60,798 nt of DNA from positions 1-60,798 of the forward strand of contig NZ_JAAXPW010000017.1 of assembly GCF_012396605.1 (NCBI RefSeq). The letters are read 5' to 3'. This DNA comes from Ureibacillus thermosphaericus (lineage in GTDB: Bacteria > Bacillota > Bacilli > Bacillales_A > Planococcaceae). Positions 18,216-27,560 of this stretch are shown here, in pieces. Under the pieces are notes generated by a model, which made no database searches, was not told where the DNA came from, and saw only the letters and a list, made by a program, of their open reading frames with translations. Numbering within the stretch: the first letter of the stretch is position 1; each line of letters opens with the position of its first letter. A program made the position numbers and the translations under genes.

Positions 18216-20450
18216 GTGAAATTTAAAAAAATAGGAACGATTGCAACTGCTGCTACATTGTCAGTTGGATTACTTGCAACACCAGCTTTAGCTGAAACGC
18301 CTTTGGACGTATATGAAAAACCTCAACAATTGGAAATTCTTATTGCATCTACTGAAACTACTGTATCAAAAAGCGAATTAATTAAAAAGTTTAAAGATGT
18401 TTTCCCAAATAAATATGATTTTTTATCAGAATCTGACTTCCATTTAAGAAGTGGACACTATCCAAATGATAATACCGTTCGTTACAATTTAAGCTTCCAC
18501 AAAAAAATAAGCGGCAATCGATACGTTTATGGTGATATTACTTTTGCTGGGGAAAACTTAGAGATTGAATCTTTATATTTAGATCCAATTGATACAAAAG
18601 ATGCTATGTTCCCTGCGAAAGTATCAAAAGATGAAGCAAAGGAAATTGCAAAAAAATTTATTGAACAATTTACAGCAGGCAAAAAATATAAACTTTCTGA
18701 AGAAGACGATGTATATTATTATCCAGGACCAAAACAATTATTAACTGAACCAGTTCAATATTCATTTTCATTTGTACGTACAGAAAACGGTATTGCAATT
18801 CCAGATCAAAGAATTTCAATATCAGTTTTAGGGAATGGAGAAGTAACTCATTTATATCGCAGTGAATTTTTATCAGCAACATTTGATGATGTAAATAAAG
18901 TAATAAATAAAGAAGAAATAATGAAAAAAATAAAAGACAATTTATCTGTTCAATTACGATATCAATTAGATTACAACTACTATACGGGAGAACAAAAAGC
19001 AGAGTTAGTATATGTGCCATCCATTAAAGAGGGAATTCACGCCTTAACTGGAAATTGGTTGGTAGGAAATAAATTTCAATCTAATCCACCAGAAAACAAA
19101 AATGTGGACCAATTAACGAATCAACCCCTTTCACCAAAATATAAAGGGATGACTGTTGAACAAGCAAAACAATTAGCAGAACAAATTTTAAAGATTAATT
19201 CTAATAAAGTACGTTTAACGATTGATAGCGTGGAAGAGACAGAGAACTATTATGGAAATGAAATTATTTACGTTTCATATAGCTATGAATATGACCGTGG
19301 TGGATATGGGACAAACATTACATTTGATAAACAGACTGGAGATTTAATCGAGTACTATGATATTAAATCTGACGTATTAGCTCAGATTGGAGAAAAGCCA
19401 AAAAATCAAAGAAAAATAACGGAGGAACAAGCCCTTTCTAAAGCGATTGGCTATTTAAAACAATATGCGCCATCAAAACTTCACCATTATTCAAAACCAA
19501 TCGAGCAAAGGTTAGAACATTATAATGGATTGTATTTCTTTACATTCCCAAGAATAGTAAATGGAATTCCAGTGATTGGCGATGAATTACATGTAGCTAT
19601 AAGTGATACTGGTGAATTGATTAATTTACATGTCGGATATCATGAAAACAGTGAATGGCCGGCAATAAATAATGCAATTTCAGCAGAAGAAGCAAAAAAT
19701 ATTATAATGAACAGTACAGATGTGGAGCTTAGCTATATACAACCAGATGAAAATCCTCATTATGCTTTAGTGTACTCGCCAATTTATAATGGAAATATTT
19801 ATAGTTATTTAGATGCGATAAGTGGGGAATGGAAAACTCCGAGCTATTTGCAAAATCCAGAAATAAGTGAAGAGCAAAAGGTTTCTCATCCAACTGCGGA
19901 AAAAGAATTGAATTTCTTTATTGAGAACGGCTATTTAGAAATAGGGGATATTGATAGCTTTAATGCGGATGCTCCAATTACGAAAGGAGAAGTATTAAAA
20001 GGTTTAGTTAAATCTTTAACTTACTTCTATGAAGACTATTATTACAATAGCGAAGAAATGAAAAAACAAACATACGAAAATATTGGACCAGATCATCCGT
20101 ATTTCCATATCGTAGAAAAAGCTGTTTCTATGGGCATTCTTGATCCGAAAAATAAAGGCTTTAACCCAGATACAAACATTACGAGAGAACAATTAGCTGT
20201 TTGGTACATTAGAGCATTAGGATTAGAAGAAGCTGCGAAGCATTCAGAAATATATAAAAGCAATGTGAAAGATGTAGATTTAGTAAATAGTCATTATATT
20301 GGCTATGTATCGTTAGCCAATTCTCTTGGATTAATTCCTGCAGAAAATAACCTATTTGAACCAAAACGACCTGTCACATATGCTGATTTTGTTACATCTG
20401 CAGTACGACTTGCCCAGAAAGCAAATGATATGAATTTGTATTTTGACTAA
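18216..20450 (+). CDS. Secreted YcdB/YcdC-domain protein with SLH domains
   Basis: Exported surface protein of 744 residues. A signal peptide covers about 1-27 (KKIGTIATAATLSVG...ALAET). The middle resembles tandem YcdB/YcdC (PepSY-like) units, with repeated segments such as VSKDEAKEIAKKF and MTVEQAKQLAEQ that each precede a beta-rich stretch. About the last 190 residues form three SLH (S-layer homology) domains (ITKGEVLKGLVKSL, ITREQLAVWYIRALG, VTYADFVTSAVRLA), which bind pyruvylated wall polymer. Its function beyond cell-wall attachment is not known. The GTG at 18216 has AGGAGG seven bases upstream; the TTG one codon earlier is too close. Confidence 0.8.
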   Translation: MKFKKIGTIATAATLSVGLLATPALAETPLDVYEKPQQLEILIASTETTVSKSELIKKFKDVFPNKYDFLSESDFHLRSGHYPNDNTVRYNLSFHKKISGNRYVYGDITFAGENLEIESLYLDPIDTKDAMFPAKVSKDEAKEIAKKFIEQFTAGKKYKLSEEDDVYYYPGPKQLLTEPVQYSFSFVRTENGIAIPDQRISISVLGNGEVTHLYRSEFLSATFDDVNKVINKEEIMKKIKDNLSVQLRYQLDYNYYTGEQKAELVYVPSIKEGIHALTGNWLVGNKFQSNPPENKNVDQLTNQPLSPKYKGMTVEQAKQLAEQILKINSNKVRLTIDSVEETENYYGNEIIYVSYSYEYDRGGYGTNITFDKQTGDLIEYYDIKSDVLAQIGEKPKNQRKITEEQALSKAIGYLKQYAPSKLHHYSKPIEQRLEHYNGLYFFTFPRIVNGIPVIGDELHVAISDTGELINLHVGYHENSEWPAINNAISAEEAKNIIMNSTDVELSYIQPDENPHYALVYSPIYNGNIYSYLDAISGEWKTPSYLQNPEISEEQKVSHPTAEKELNFFIENGYLEIGDIDSFNADAPITKGEVLKGLVKSLTYFYEDYYYNSEEMKKQTYENIGPDHPYFHIVEKAVSMGILDPKNKGFNPDTNITREQLAVWYIRALGLEEAAKHSEIYKSNVKDVDLVNSHYIGYVSLANSLGLIPAENNLFEPKRPVTYADFVTSAVRLAQKANDMNLYFD

Positions 20451-20460
20451 TAATGGTTGA

Positions 20461-20495
20461 AAGGCTGTCTAGAGAATGTACTAGACAGCCTTTTT
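20461..20495 (+). terminator. Terminator between convergent genes
   Basis: A near-perfect stem, AAGGCTGTCTAG with CTAGACAGCCTT, is followed by TTTTT on the + strand. It may act for both convergent genes, and it resembles the stem at 16187. Confidence 0.85.
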
Positions 20496-22502
20496 CTATG
20501 CATTTTTAAGTTGTTTTTTTGCTTGAAGTGTATTGAATGCGAAGATACCTAAAACAGTGATTATACCAATTATATCTGTGTAAAATTCAGGAATAATTAA
20601 TAACAATGATCCTACAGCGAGTACAAGACGAAGGACTATATTGACATTTGTTTTAAAGTACCCTTCAATTGCAGCACCAATGCCTATTACACCTATTATA
20701 GAAGAAACGGTCACCGTTATAATGTTAAATGGAGAGGCAAACGGGAATTCTGTTGCATTCATTGGAAGTCCTGTTGGATTGATTAATAACATCTCTGGTG
20801 CATAGACAAAAATATACGGAACGATGAAGCCTGCAAGTGCTAAACGTATGGAAATAAAACCGGTCTTCATTGGACTTCCGCCTGAAAGCCCCGCACCGGC
20901 AAAGGAAGCAAGAGCCACAGGAGGCGTGATGTTGGCGAAAATACCAAAGTAGAAAACAAACATATGTGCAACTAAAACTGGCACTCCAAAGTCCGCTAAT
21001 GCAGGTGCAACCATCGTTGCAGTAATAATATAAGCTGGAATACTTGGTAAGCCCATTCCCAAGATAATCGAAGCAATCATCGTCAAGAATAATGTTAAAA
21101 ATAAACTATTACTCCCAAGAGTCGTGATGGCAGATGTTAACGTAGCACCGAAACTAGTCAAGTTGACTACCCCAATAATAATTCCAACTACACCACATGC
21201 TATAACTGTCGATAATGATTGGCGTGTCCCGTCTTCGAGAGCAAGCAAAATGTCTTTAAAGGACATTCGTGTATTTTTACGAAGGGCAGAGACAACGATT
21301 GTCATGATAATTGTCCAAAAGGCAGCATGAGCAACAGGCATACCTGAACCGAGTAATACTATAAGCCCGATAAGAGGAAGGATTAAATGGCCGCCTTCTT
21401 TAAATACTTCCTTTACACGTGGTAAATCAGGTTTCGGAATCCCTTTTAAATTGGTACGACCTGCCCGGAAGTGAACTTGCATAATAACACCTAAGAAGTA
21501 TAAAAGCGCTGGTATAATTGCCGCAAGGGCGATTGTAACATAGCTGATTCCTGTGGTTTCAGCCATAATAAATGCACTGGCTCCCATTACTGGAGGCAAA
21601 ATTTGCCCACCAATCGAAGCGCTGGCTTCAACGGCGCCTGCAAAGTTTTTCTCGTAACCAATTTTTTTCATTAATGGAATGGTAAATGCACCTGTTCCAA
21701 CGACATTGGCAACTGCTGAACCATTGATACTTCCCATAAAGGCGCTCGAAATTACTGCAACTTTTGCAGGACCACCTTGTCTATGGCCTGCAAGAGCAAG
21801 AGCTAAGTCGTTGAAAAACTGTCCCATTCCAGATTTGGCTAAAAATGAACCAAATAAAATAAAAAGGAAAATATATTGCACAGAGGCACCAATTGCAGTA
21901 GAAAATAATCCTTCCGTTTTTAAGTACAATTGTCCAAAAATATCTCCTAAATCAAAGGGACGTGTCATCATGATACGAGGCAGCCAAGCTTGATGACTGA
22001 AGAATGGATAACTTAAAAATGCCAGTGCTAACAGAGGTAAAATCCAACCTGTTACACGTCTTGCAGTTTCAAGTACCAGTAAAACAGTCATAATGGCAAC
22101 TGCGATATCGAATGTATTTGGAATGCCTCCTCTAGCAGTCATAATTTCTTCGTATTCCATAAATAGATAGCCGCAAGAAACAAGACATAAACCAAACAAG
22201 AGCCAATCGTATACTGGAATTTTATCTCGTCCTTGTTTTCCGTATGTAGGATAAAGGAGGAAAACAAGTCCCATCGCAAATAATAAGTGAATGGATCGCA
22301 TGAGAAGTGTAGGGAGCGGATTGAAAGTTGTATACAAATGAAATAATGAATATAAAATGCAAAGAATACTAACAAAAATAATTAATTTTTTTGAATTGTA
22401 TTTTCTCACTTTCGAATCGGCATCGTATTTTTCCAAAACCTCTTGTATTTTTTCGTCCGAAATATTTTCTGAAAGGACTGGTTCTTTGATTGTTTGTGTC
22501 AT
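20496..22502 (-). CDS. TRAP transporter fused permease (TAXI type)
   Basis: Membrane permease of 668 residues that fuses the small and large TRAP subunits. The large part has the DctM-type stretches GMGLPSIPAYIITATMVAPAL and HMFVFYFGIFANITPPVALA. TRAP systems import organic acids using the sodium or proton gradient and an extracytoplasmic binding protein. The ATG at 22502 overlaps the upstream DUF1850 stop as ATGA and has GGGGGA six bases upstream. It is the last gene of the operon SBP-DUF1850-permease. The substrate is not deducible. Confidence 0.9.
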   Translation of the reverse strand: MTQTIKEPVLSENISDEKIQEVLEKYDADSKVRKYNSKKLIIFVSILCILYSLFHLYTTFNPLPTLLMRSIHLLFAMGLVFLLYPTYGKQGRDKIPVYDWLLFGLCLVSCGYLFMEYEEIMTARGGIPNTFDIAVAIMTVLLVLETARRVTGWILPLLALAFLSYPFFSHQAWLPRIMMTRPFDLGDIFGQLYLKTEGLFSTAIGASVQYIFLFILFGSFLAKSGMGQFFNDLALALAGHRQGGPAKVAVISSAFMGSINGSAVANVVGTGAFTIPLMKKIGYEKNFAGAVEASASIGGQILPPVMGASAFIMAETTGISYVTIALAAIIPALLYFLGVIMQVHFRAGRTNLKGIPKPDLPRVKEVFKEGGHLILPLIGLIVLLGSGMPVAHAAFWTIIMTIVVSALRKNTRMSFKDILLALEDGTRQSLSTVIACGVVGIIIGVVNLTSFGATLTSAITTLGSNSLFLTLFLTMIASIILGMGLPSIPAYIITATMVAPALADFGVPVLVAHMFVFYFGIFANITPPVALASFAGAGLSGGSPMKTGFISIRLALAGFIVPYIFVYAPEMLLINPTGLPMNATEFPFASPFNIITVTVSSIIGVIGIGAAIEGYFKTNVNIVLRLVLAVGSLLLIIPEFYTDIIGIITVLGIFAFNTLQAKKQLKNA

Positions 22503-22990
22503 AGACATTCCCCCTTCAATAACATGTCCCAAAGAGAAATTGTTTGTATGGAAATGGTTACGGGTTCGTAGTCTCCCGCCAGTTCATATAATAAAATTTC
22601 TTTATCATCGATAATTAAGGTACTCTTCACATTTTCAGATACGACTAGTTGAATGGATGGAAAGGAACGATTAATTTCCAATTCTACAAATCCATCTATT
22701 AATGCTGCTTGTTTACTCTCTTTTGGGGTGCTTGGAACCCCGGCACCGAAAGTTTTAAATTTTGTTTTTGTTAATAACAAAGCGTCTTCTTTTATTTCAT
22801 AGAACTCCACCCATTCTTCCTTTTCTACAGAATGAATCCATTTGATTGCGAAATGTTTATTGGTTGACCAAAGTAGGTGGTCCTTAATTTCAAAAGTTAA
22901 GAGAGGAAACTTGATCAAGTGGGATAAGAAAAGGAGGACGAGAAAACCCGTACCTCCCATGAGAAGTGTTTTACTGACTTTGTTCATCAT
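22499..22990 (-). CDS. DUF1850 protein of the TRAP-TAXI operon
   Basis: Small membrane-anchored protein with one N-terminal span (about 10-30) and the DUF1850 core WIHSVEKEEWVEFYEI, found next to TRAP-TAXI genes in many bacteria. Its role is unknown. The start at ATG 22990 (or 22987) overlaps the end of the binding-protein gene by about 20 bases. The stop overlaps the permease start, so the three genes are translationally coupled. About 163 residues. Confidence 0.75.
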   Translation of the reverse strand: MMNKVSKTLLMGGTGFLVLLFLSHLIKFPLLTFEIKDHLLWSTNKHFAIKWIHSVEKEEWVEFYEIKEDALLLTKTKFKTFGAGVPSTPKESKQAALIDGFVELEINRSFPSIQLVVSENVKSTLIIDDKEILLYELAGDYEPVTISIQTISLWDMLLKGECL

Positions 22991-23960
22991 AGAAGCGTTT
23001 AGCACCTGGGTGAAGCGGTGCAACAATATTTTGTTGTGCACCTTCTAATGTGATATCATTTGCTGCTTGGTGAGCATTTTGTAATGTTGGCAAACTTTCG
23101 AAGAATTGTTTTGTTAATTTATATACATCATCTTCACTCATATCTGCACGAACTACTAGTGCATTCGGAACTGCTGCTGTAGGAATCGCTTCTTTGTTTC
23201 CGTAAGTATCTGCTGGAATGTCGTAAGCAACAAAGTACGGATGTTCTTTTGCAATTTCTGCCACTTTGTCAGGATTGATTGAAACTAATTGTAAATCGAT
23301 TGATTCGGCTAATTCTAATACTGAAGCATTAGGAAGACCACTTGTTAAGAAGGCGGCATCAATTGTCCCCGCTTTTAATCCATCAGCTGCTTCTGCATAA
23401 CCCAAATAATCCACTTTCAAATCATCGTAAGTAATGCCATGTCCCTTTAATAACACGCGTGCATTGATTTCAACCCCTGAATTTTGGTCACCTACGGCAA
23501 CGCGTTTACCTTTTAAATCTTCAATCGTATTAATACCAGTTCCTTTTTTTGTAATAATTTGTACAACATTTGGATATAAAGTTGCTATATGAGATACATT
23601 TTTCACTGGCTCATTGAAACTTACTTCACCATTAATAGCTTGGGATAAAGCATCACTCATGACAAATGCAATTTCTGCTTTACCTTGTTCTAATAAATTA
23701 ATATTTTCAACAGAAGCACCTGTTGTTTGAGTGCGGGAGTTCACATCAAATGTTTTGGTATATTGGTCGGCAAGTGTTGAACCAATAATATTGTAAGGAC
23801 CACTTGCTCCTCCTGTTGCGATTGTTACAATGTTCGTATCTAAACCATCAGTTGCAGCTGATTTATCATTGTCGCTGGCTTGATTATTTCCGCTGCTGTT
23901 ACATGCCGCAAGCATCAATGATAATGATAGTACAAAAGCAAAAAATAGTACCCTATTCAT
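22971..23960 (-). CDS. TRAP transporter solute-binding protein, TAXI family (lipoprotein)
   Basis: Extracytoplasmic binding protein of 329 residues. A lipoprotein signal ends in LMLAAC with Cys at about 20, followed by a Ser/Asn/Asp-rich linker. The mature part shows the TAXI family pattern (TIATGGASGPYNIIGS near its start, then VGDQNSGVEINARVLL). The ATG at 23960 has GGAGG upstream; the longer frame to 24080 has no site. First gene of the operon; the upstream region faces the divergent czrA promoter. Confidence 0.9.
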   Translation of the reverse strand: MNRVLFFAFVLSLSLMLAACNSSGNNQASDNDKSAATDGLDTNIVTIATGGASGPYNIIGSTLADQYTKTFDVNSRTQTTGASVENINLLEQGKAEIAFVMSDALSQAINGEVSFNEPVKNVSHIATLYPNVVQIITKKGTGINTIEDLKGKRVAVGDQNSGVEINARVLLKGHGITYDDLKVDYLGYAEAADGLKAGTIDAAFLTSGLPNASVLELAESIDLQLVSINPDKVAEIAKEHPYFVAYDIPADTYGNKEAIPTAAVPNALVVRADMSEDDVYKLTKQFFESLPTLQNAHQAANDITLEGAQQNIVAPLHPGAKRFYDEQSQ

Positions 23961-24197
23961 AAATTTACCTCCAAAGGATTTTTTTGAAACTATAGTTTTT
24001 AGTGTACATATAATAAAAGAAAAATTGAATACATCAAAAAACAGATTTTTCCGACAATTTACGACAAAGCTATTTATCAAATCGCTTATATAGATGTCAA
24101 AATTTCACGAATACTATCTTTTTTAACATTAATTAGTCGATATTTATTTAGAGTAAATTAAATTCTTTCACTACTTCCCATAGAGAAATCTATGATT

Positions 24198-24230
24198 TAT
24201 AATATATTTATATGAACAAATGTTCATATA
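24198..24230 (+). promoter_or_regulatory. czrA-czcD promoter and ArsR-type operator
   Basis: The operator TATATGAACA-AA-TGTTCATATA (24209-24230) is an inverted repeat of ten bases on each side of a two-base centre, the layout bound by CzrA-like repressors. A perfect TATAAT (24198-24203) with TTCCCA 17 bp upstream lies directly in front, so the bound repressor would cover the start point. Confidence 0.8.
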
Positions 24231-24255
24231 AGAAATTATTCGGGGTGTGTTAAAC

Positions 24256-24585
24256 ATGGAAAACGAATTCATTCATCAAGAAGAAAATTCCGAACATAAT
24301 GATTTAGATGATGAAACATTATTTTTAGTTTCTCAAACGTTTAAAGCGTTAAGCGACCCAACTCGAATACGAATCTTATATTTACTTTCACACAATGAGT
24401 ATTCGGTTAATGAGATTGCAAAAAAATTAAATTTAAGTCAACCTACCGTTTCTCATCAGTTACGATTTTTAAAAAACTTAAGGCTTGTCAAATATCGCAG
24501 AGAAGGTACAACACTTTACTATTCTCACGATGATGACCACGTGATGCATATGTTACATCAAACAATAGAGCATTCTAAACATTAA
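24256..24585 (+). CDS. czrA: Zinc-responsive ArsR-family repressor, CzrA type
   Basis: Winged-helix repressor of 109 residues. The DNA-binding part has [14 protein letters not shown] (31-44) and the recognition helix [13 protein letters not shown]. The C-terminal helix holds D93, H95, H106 and H109. This spacing, D-x-H-x10-H-x2-H, is that of the alpha-5 zinc site of CzrA. Zinc binding would release the repressor from the operator 30 bp upstream and switch on the efflux gene that follows. The ATG at 24256 is preceded by GGGGTG at eight bases; a GTG at 24247 overlaps that site. Confidence 0.92.
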   Translation: MENEFIHQEENSEHNDLDDETLFLVSQTFKALSDPTRIRILYLLSHNEYSVNEIAKKLNLSQPTVSHQLRFLKNLRLVKYRREGTTLYYSHDDDHVMHMLHQTIEHSKH

Positions 24586-24634
24586 GAACATTTATTTTTA
24601 TATGAATATATACTAATATAAAGGAGGTTTACAG

Positions 24635-25594
24635 ATGGGGCATGGCCATAATCATGCACACCATGATCATACTCATGGTGCTAACAAAAAAACATTAACT
24701 ATTGCATTTTTCATTATTGCTACATATATGATTGTAGAAGCAATTGGCGGCTTATTAACAAACAGTCTTGCACTTCTTTCGGATGCTGGACATATGTTGA
24801 GTGACGCAGTATCGCTAGGAGTTGGTGTGCTTGCCTTCAAGTTTGGTGAAAAGATTGCAGATTATTCAAGAACTTATGGATATCGACGTTTTGAAATATT
24901 AGCGGCGGTTTTTAATGGTGTTACATTAATTCTTATTTCAATTTTTATTGTTATTGAAGCAATTGAACGTTTCATTTCCCCTCCGGAAATTGCATCTGTT
25001 GGTATGCTTGGAATTGCAATTGTCGGGTTGGCAGTGAATGTGCTTGTGGCTTGGATATTAATGCGCGGTGGCGATACTCACGATAATTTAAATATGAGAG
25101 CTGCTTTTCTTCATGTTATTGGAGATATGTTAGGTTCAGTTGCAGCAATTGTAGCAGCACTATCCATCATGTTCCTTGGCTGGGGATGGATGGATCCAGT
25201 GGCAAGTATTATTGTGGCAATAATTATTTTAAATAGCGGCTATCGAGTAACGAAAGATGCCATTCATGTTTTAATGGAAGGTGTACCAAGCAACGTCAAT
25301 ATAGATGAAATTATTTCATTATTTAGCAATACGCCTGGTATTATCGGTATCCATGATTTACATGTATGGAGTATTACAAGTGGACAAAACGCACTATCCT
25401 GTCATGCAGTGGTAGATGAACATTTAACGTTAAAAGAAACTCAGAAGATATTAAGAAAAATTGAGCATGAACTGCTGCATTTAGGAATTGCACATATGAC
25501 CGTACAAATAGAAGATGCTGATCATGTACATGAAGATTCTGTATTATGTAAAATTCAAGGTAATCAACACCATCATCACCATCATCATCATTAA
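24635..25594 (+). CDS. czcD: Cation diffusion facilitator, zinc efflux CzcD type
   Basis: Six-span CDF transporter of 319 residues exchanging Zn2+ (and often Cd2+, Co2+) for protons. The N-terminus is rich in histidine (HGHNHAHHDHTHG), and the two HxxxD metal sites are in LSDAGHMLSDAV and LHVIGDMLGS. The C-terminal cytosolic domain ends in a run of eight histidines. Cotranscribed with czrA, 49 bp apart with AAGGAGG. The zinc-sensing repressor in front supports zinc as the main substrate. Confidence 0.93.
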   Translation: MGHGHNHAHHDHTHGANKKTLTIAFFIIATYMIVEAIGGLLTNSLALLSDAGHMLSDAVSLGVGVLAFKFGEKIADYSRTYGYRRFEILAAVFNGVTLILISIFIVIEAIERFISPPEIASVGMLGIAIVGLAVNVLVAWILMRGGDTHDNLNMRAAFLHVIGDMLGSVAAIVAALSIMFLGWGWMDPVASIIVAIIILNSGYRVTKDAIHVLMEGVPSNVNIDEIISLFSNTPGIIGIHDLHVWSITSGQNALSCHAVVDEHLTLKETQKILRKIEHELLHLGIAHMTVQIEDADHVHEDSVLCKIQGNQHHHHHHHH

Positions 25595-25600
25595 TATGGA

Positions 25601-25632
25601 CCTCCATCAATTTTGATGGAGGATTTTTTATT
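25601..25632 (+). terminator. Terminator of czrA-czcD
   Basis: The stem CCTCCATCA with TGATGGAGG is followed by ATTTTTTATTTT. It slightly overlaps the end of the convergent ligD. Confidence 0.8.
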
Positions 25633-27463
25633 TTAATATATTTTTTAATTCTTCAATGACTTCTTTAAAATTCTGTTTTTCTCCAGCCTCAAAATAATTG
25701 TTAAATGGGTTGCCTAACGTATTCAGTCGTTCAACCACTTTTGGAATCGTAAAGTTATTTGGATGCAATCCTTCTTTCACCTCTTCCCAGTAAAGAGGTG
25801 TTGCGACACAGCCTAATTCATTTCCACGGGGAGAATATGGTGCAATAATTGTTTTTCCTTCTGCATGTTGCACATAATCTAAATACAACTTATTTCCTCT
25901 TTTCTTTTTTAACCGCTCTAATGTAAAAATATTCGGCTCCTGATTTACTAAAAATTTACAAATGAATTCAGTAAAGATGCGGGTTTCATCATAGGTGAAT
26001 TGATTTTTTGGCAACGGTATATAGAGTTGCAAACCTTTTCCGCCAGACGTTTTGACAAATGATTGCAGCTGAAATCGATCAAAAATTGCTTTCATTCTTA
26101 GAGCTGCTTCAATGGCATATGGAAATTCGCTGACGGAAGGTGGATCTAAGTCAAACACGATTTCTGTTGGATAGGTTGTGTTAATCGTTTGGAAAGGAAT
26201 ATGAAATTCCAATACTAATTGATTGCCTAGCCATAATAATGTGGGTATGTCGTTGCAAACAATATAATCAATAGAATCGATCCGCATAGTTTGAACGAAA
26301 TCAGGTGCGTAGTCTGGTACATTTTTTTGATAAAAGTTTTCGCCAGGAACGCCATGTGGATAACGAATCGCCGTTAGAGCTCGGTTTTGTAAAAAGGGAA
26401 GCAAATAGGGAGCAATCATGTCTAAATAAAGAATATAATCATCTTTCAATAAATTAAGTTTCGGCCAGACTGGTTTTTCAGGATGAGTAACTTGTACATG
26501 TTCGGGTATGGGATGAAGTTGTTTTAAAAATGTTTTCCAATTACATTCTTCTGGTAGTAAATCGAAACGAAAAGAATGGAAACGAGGTTCTCTTAATGTT
26601 TTTCCATCAAAATCGATACATGCAATGTCAACGCAAATGGAAGGAGGTAAAGTCCAAATTGAACTGGAGATTTTTTCTCCTTTCGTCTCAAAAAACGATC
26701 CCAATGTGTTAAATTCTTCATCGGACAAACCATGTTTAAAAGTTGTTACTTCTATTAATTGATGCTCTTTAAAAATTGCACCTGTAAAATAGCCGTTTGC
26801 TTTGTTGAAGGAATGGACAACAACGGATACAAGTCGCCAGTTTTTTATTTTTAACCAGTCCGTTGAACGCTTTCCACTAATCCATAGGCTTGTTTTTCGT
26901 TTTGCAACCATTCCTTCACCATTATGCTCTTTAATGATTTTCCAAAGAACATCCCTCTGTTGGAAGCTTTCAATACATTGTATTTGTCCACGGCAGAAAA
27001 ATTGTATATTTTTTGGGAGGTTCGCCTTTGAAAAAAGCTGACTTAAATGTTCTTTTCTTTTGGATAGAGGAAAGAAATGCATTTCTTTTCCTTTGAATTG
27101 CAGTAAATCAAAAGCGATATATTGGCAAGGAAATTTTTGGCTAGCTTGTTGAATTTTTTGTTTTGTTTTTGTTTTTCCCCGGGATTGAACGATAGAAAAA
27201 TTACTTCGAAAATTGTTTTCTAAGTATACAATTTCCCCATCTAAAGTTAGTGGAAGAAAAGATTTAACGAACGAAAAATACCGCTTACAAAATTCAATTA
27301 ATTCAGGGAAAAGTGGTGTTAAGTCGTTGCCATTTCTGCTGATAATGGTAGGAATTTCATTTTCCCATACCAAGATCGCTCGATAACCATCATATTTAGC
27401 TTCATAAATCCACTCGTCACCTACAGGTAACTCCTCTACTGAAGTTAATAACATTGGCTTCAT
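25628..27463 (-). CDS. ligD: DNA ligase D (ligase-polymerase), YkoU type
   Basis: Joins double-strand breaks in bacterial end-joining together with Ku. In Bacillus it acts mainly in spores. The N-terminal ATP-dependent ligase domain has the adenylation motif KYDGYR (Lys23) and EGMVAKR. The C-terminal polymerase/primase domain has the FDLDPPS metal site and SGGKGLQLYIP. There is no separate phosphoesterase domain, as in B. subtilis. Length is 611 residues from the ATG at 27463, which follows AGAGG; an ATG at 27484 is less well placed. It is divergent from ku with about 100 bp between. Confidence 0.92.
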   Translation of the reverse strand: MKPMLLTSVEELPVGDEWIYEAKYDGYRAILVWENEIPTIISRNGNDLTPLFPELIEFCKRYFSFVKSFLPLTLDGEIVYLENNFRSNFSIVQSRGKTKTKQKIQQASQKFPCQYIAFDLLQFKGKEMHFFPLSKRKEHLSQLFSKANLPKNIQFFCRGQIQCIESFQQRDVLWKIIKEHNGEGMVAKRKTSLWISGKRSTDWLKIKNWRLVSVVVHSFNKANGYFTGAIFKEHQLIEVTTFKHGLSDEEFNTLGSFFETKGEKISSSIWTLPPSICVDIACIDFDGKTLREPRFHSFRFDLLPEECNWKTFLKQLHPIPEHVQVTHPEKPVWPKLNLLKDDYILYLDMIAPYLLPFLQNRALTAIRYPHGVPGENFYQKNVPDYAPDFVQTMRIDSIDYIVCNDIPTLLWLGNQLVLEFHIPFQTINTTYPTEIVFDLDPPSVSEFPYAIEAALRMKAIFDRFQLQSFVKTSGGKGLQLYIPLPKNQFTYDETRIFTEFICKFLVNQEPNIFTLERLKKKRGNKLYLDYVQHAEGKTIIAPYSPRGNELGCVATPLYWEEVKEGLHPNNFTIPKVVERLNTLGNPFNNYFEAGEKQNFKEVIEELKNILK

Positions 27464-27560
27464 GACGAAAACCTCTTTTTTCATTATTGTTGAACAGAGG
27501 TTAAAGGTTATACATAGTTATTTTTCATTTAAGCATAATAAGAAAAAAGTAGGTGACGCT

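Noticed and set aside
25374-25610. Antisense open frame opposite the 3' end of czcD
   Set aside because: It is the shadow of the His-rich CAT/CAC coding run and has no start signals.
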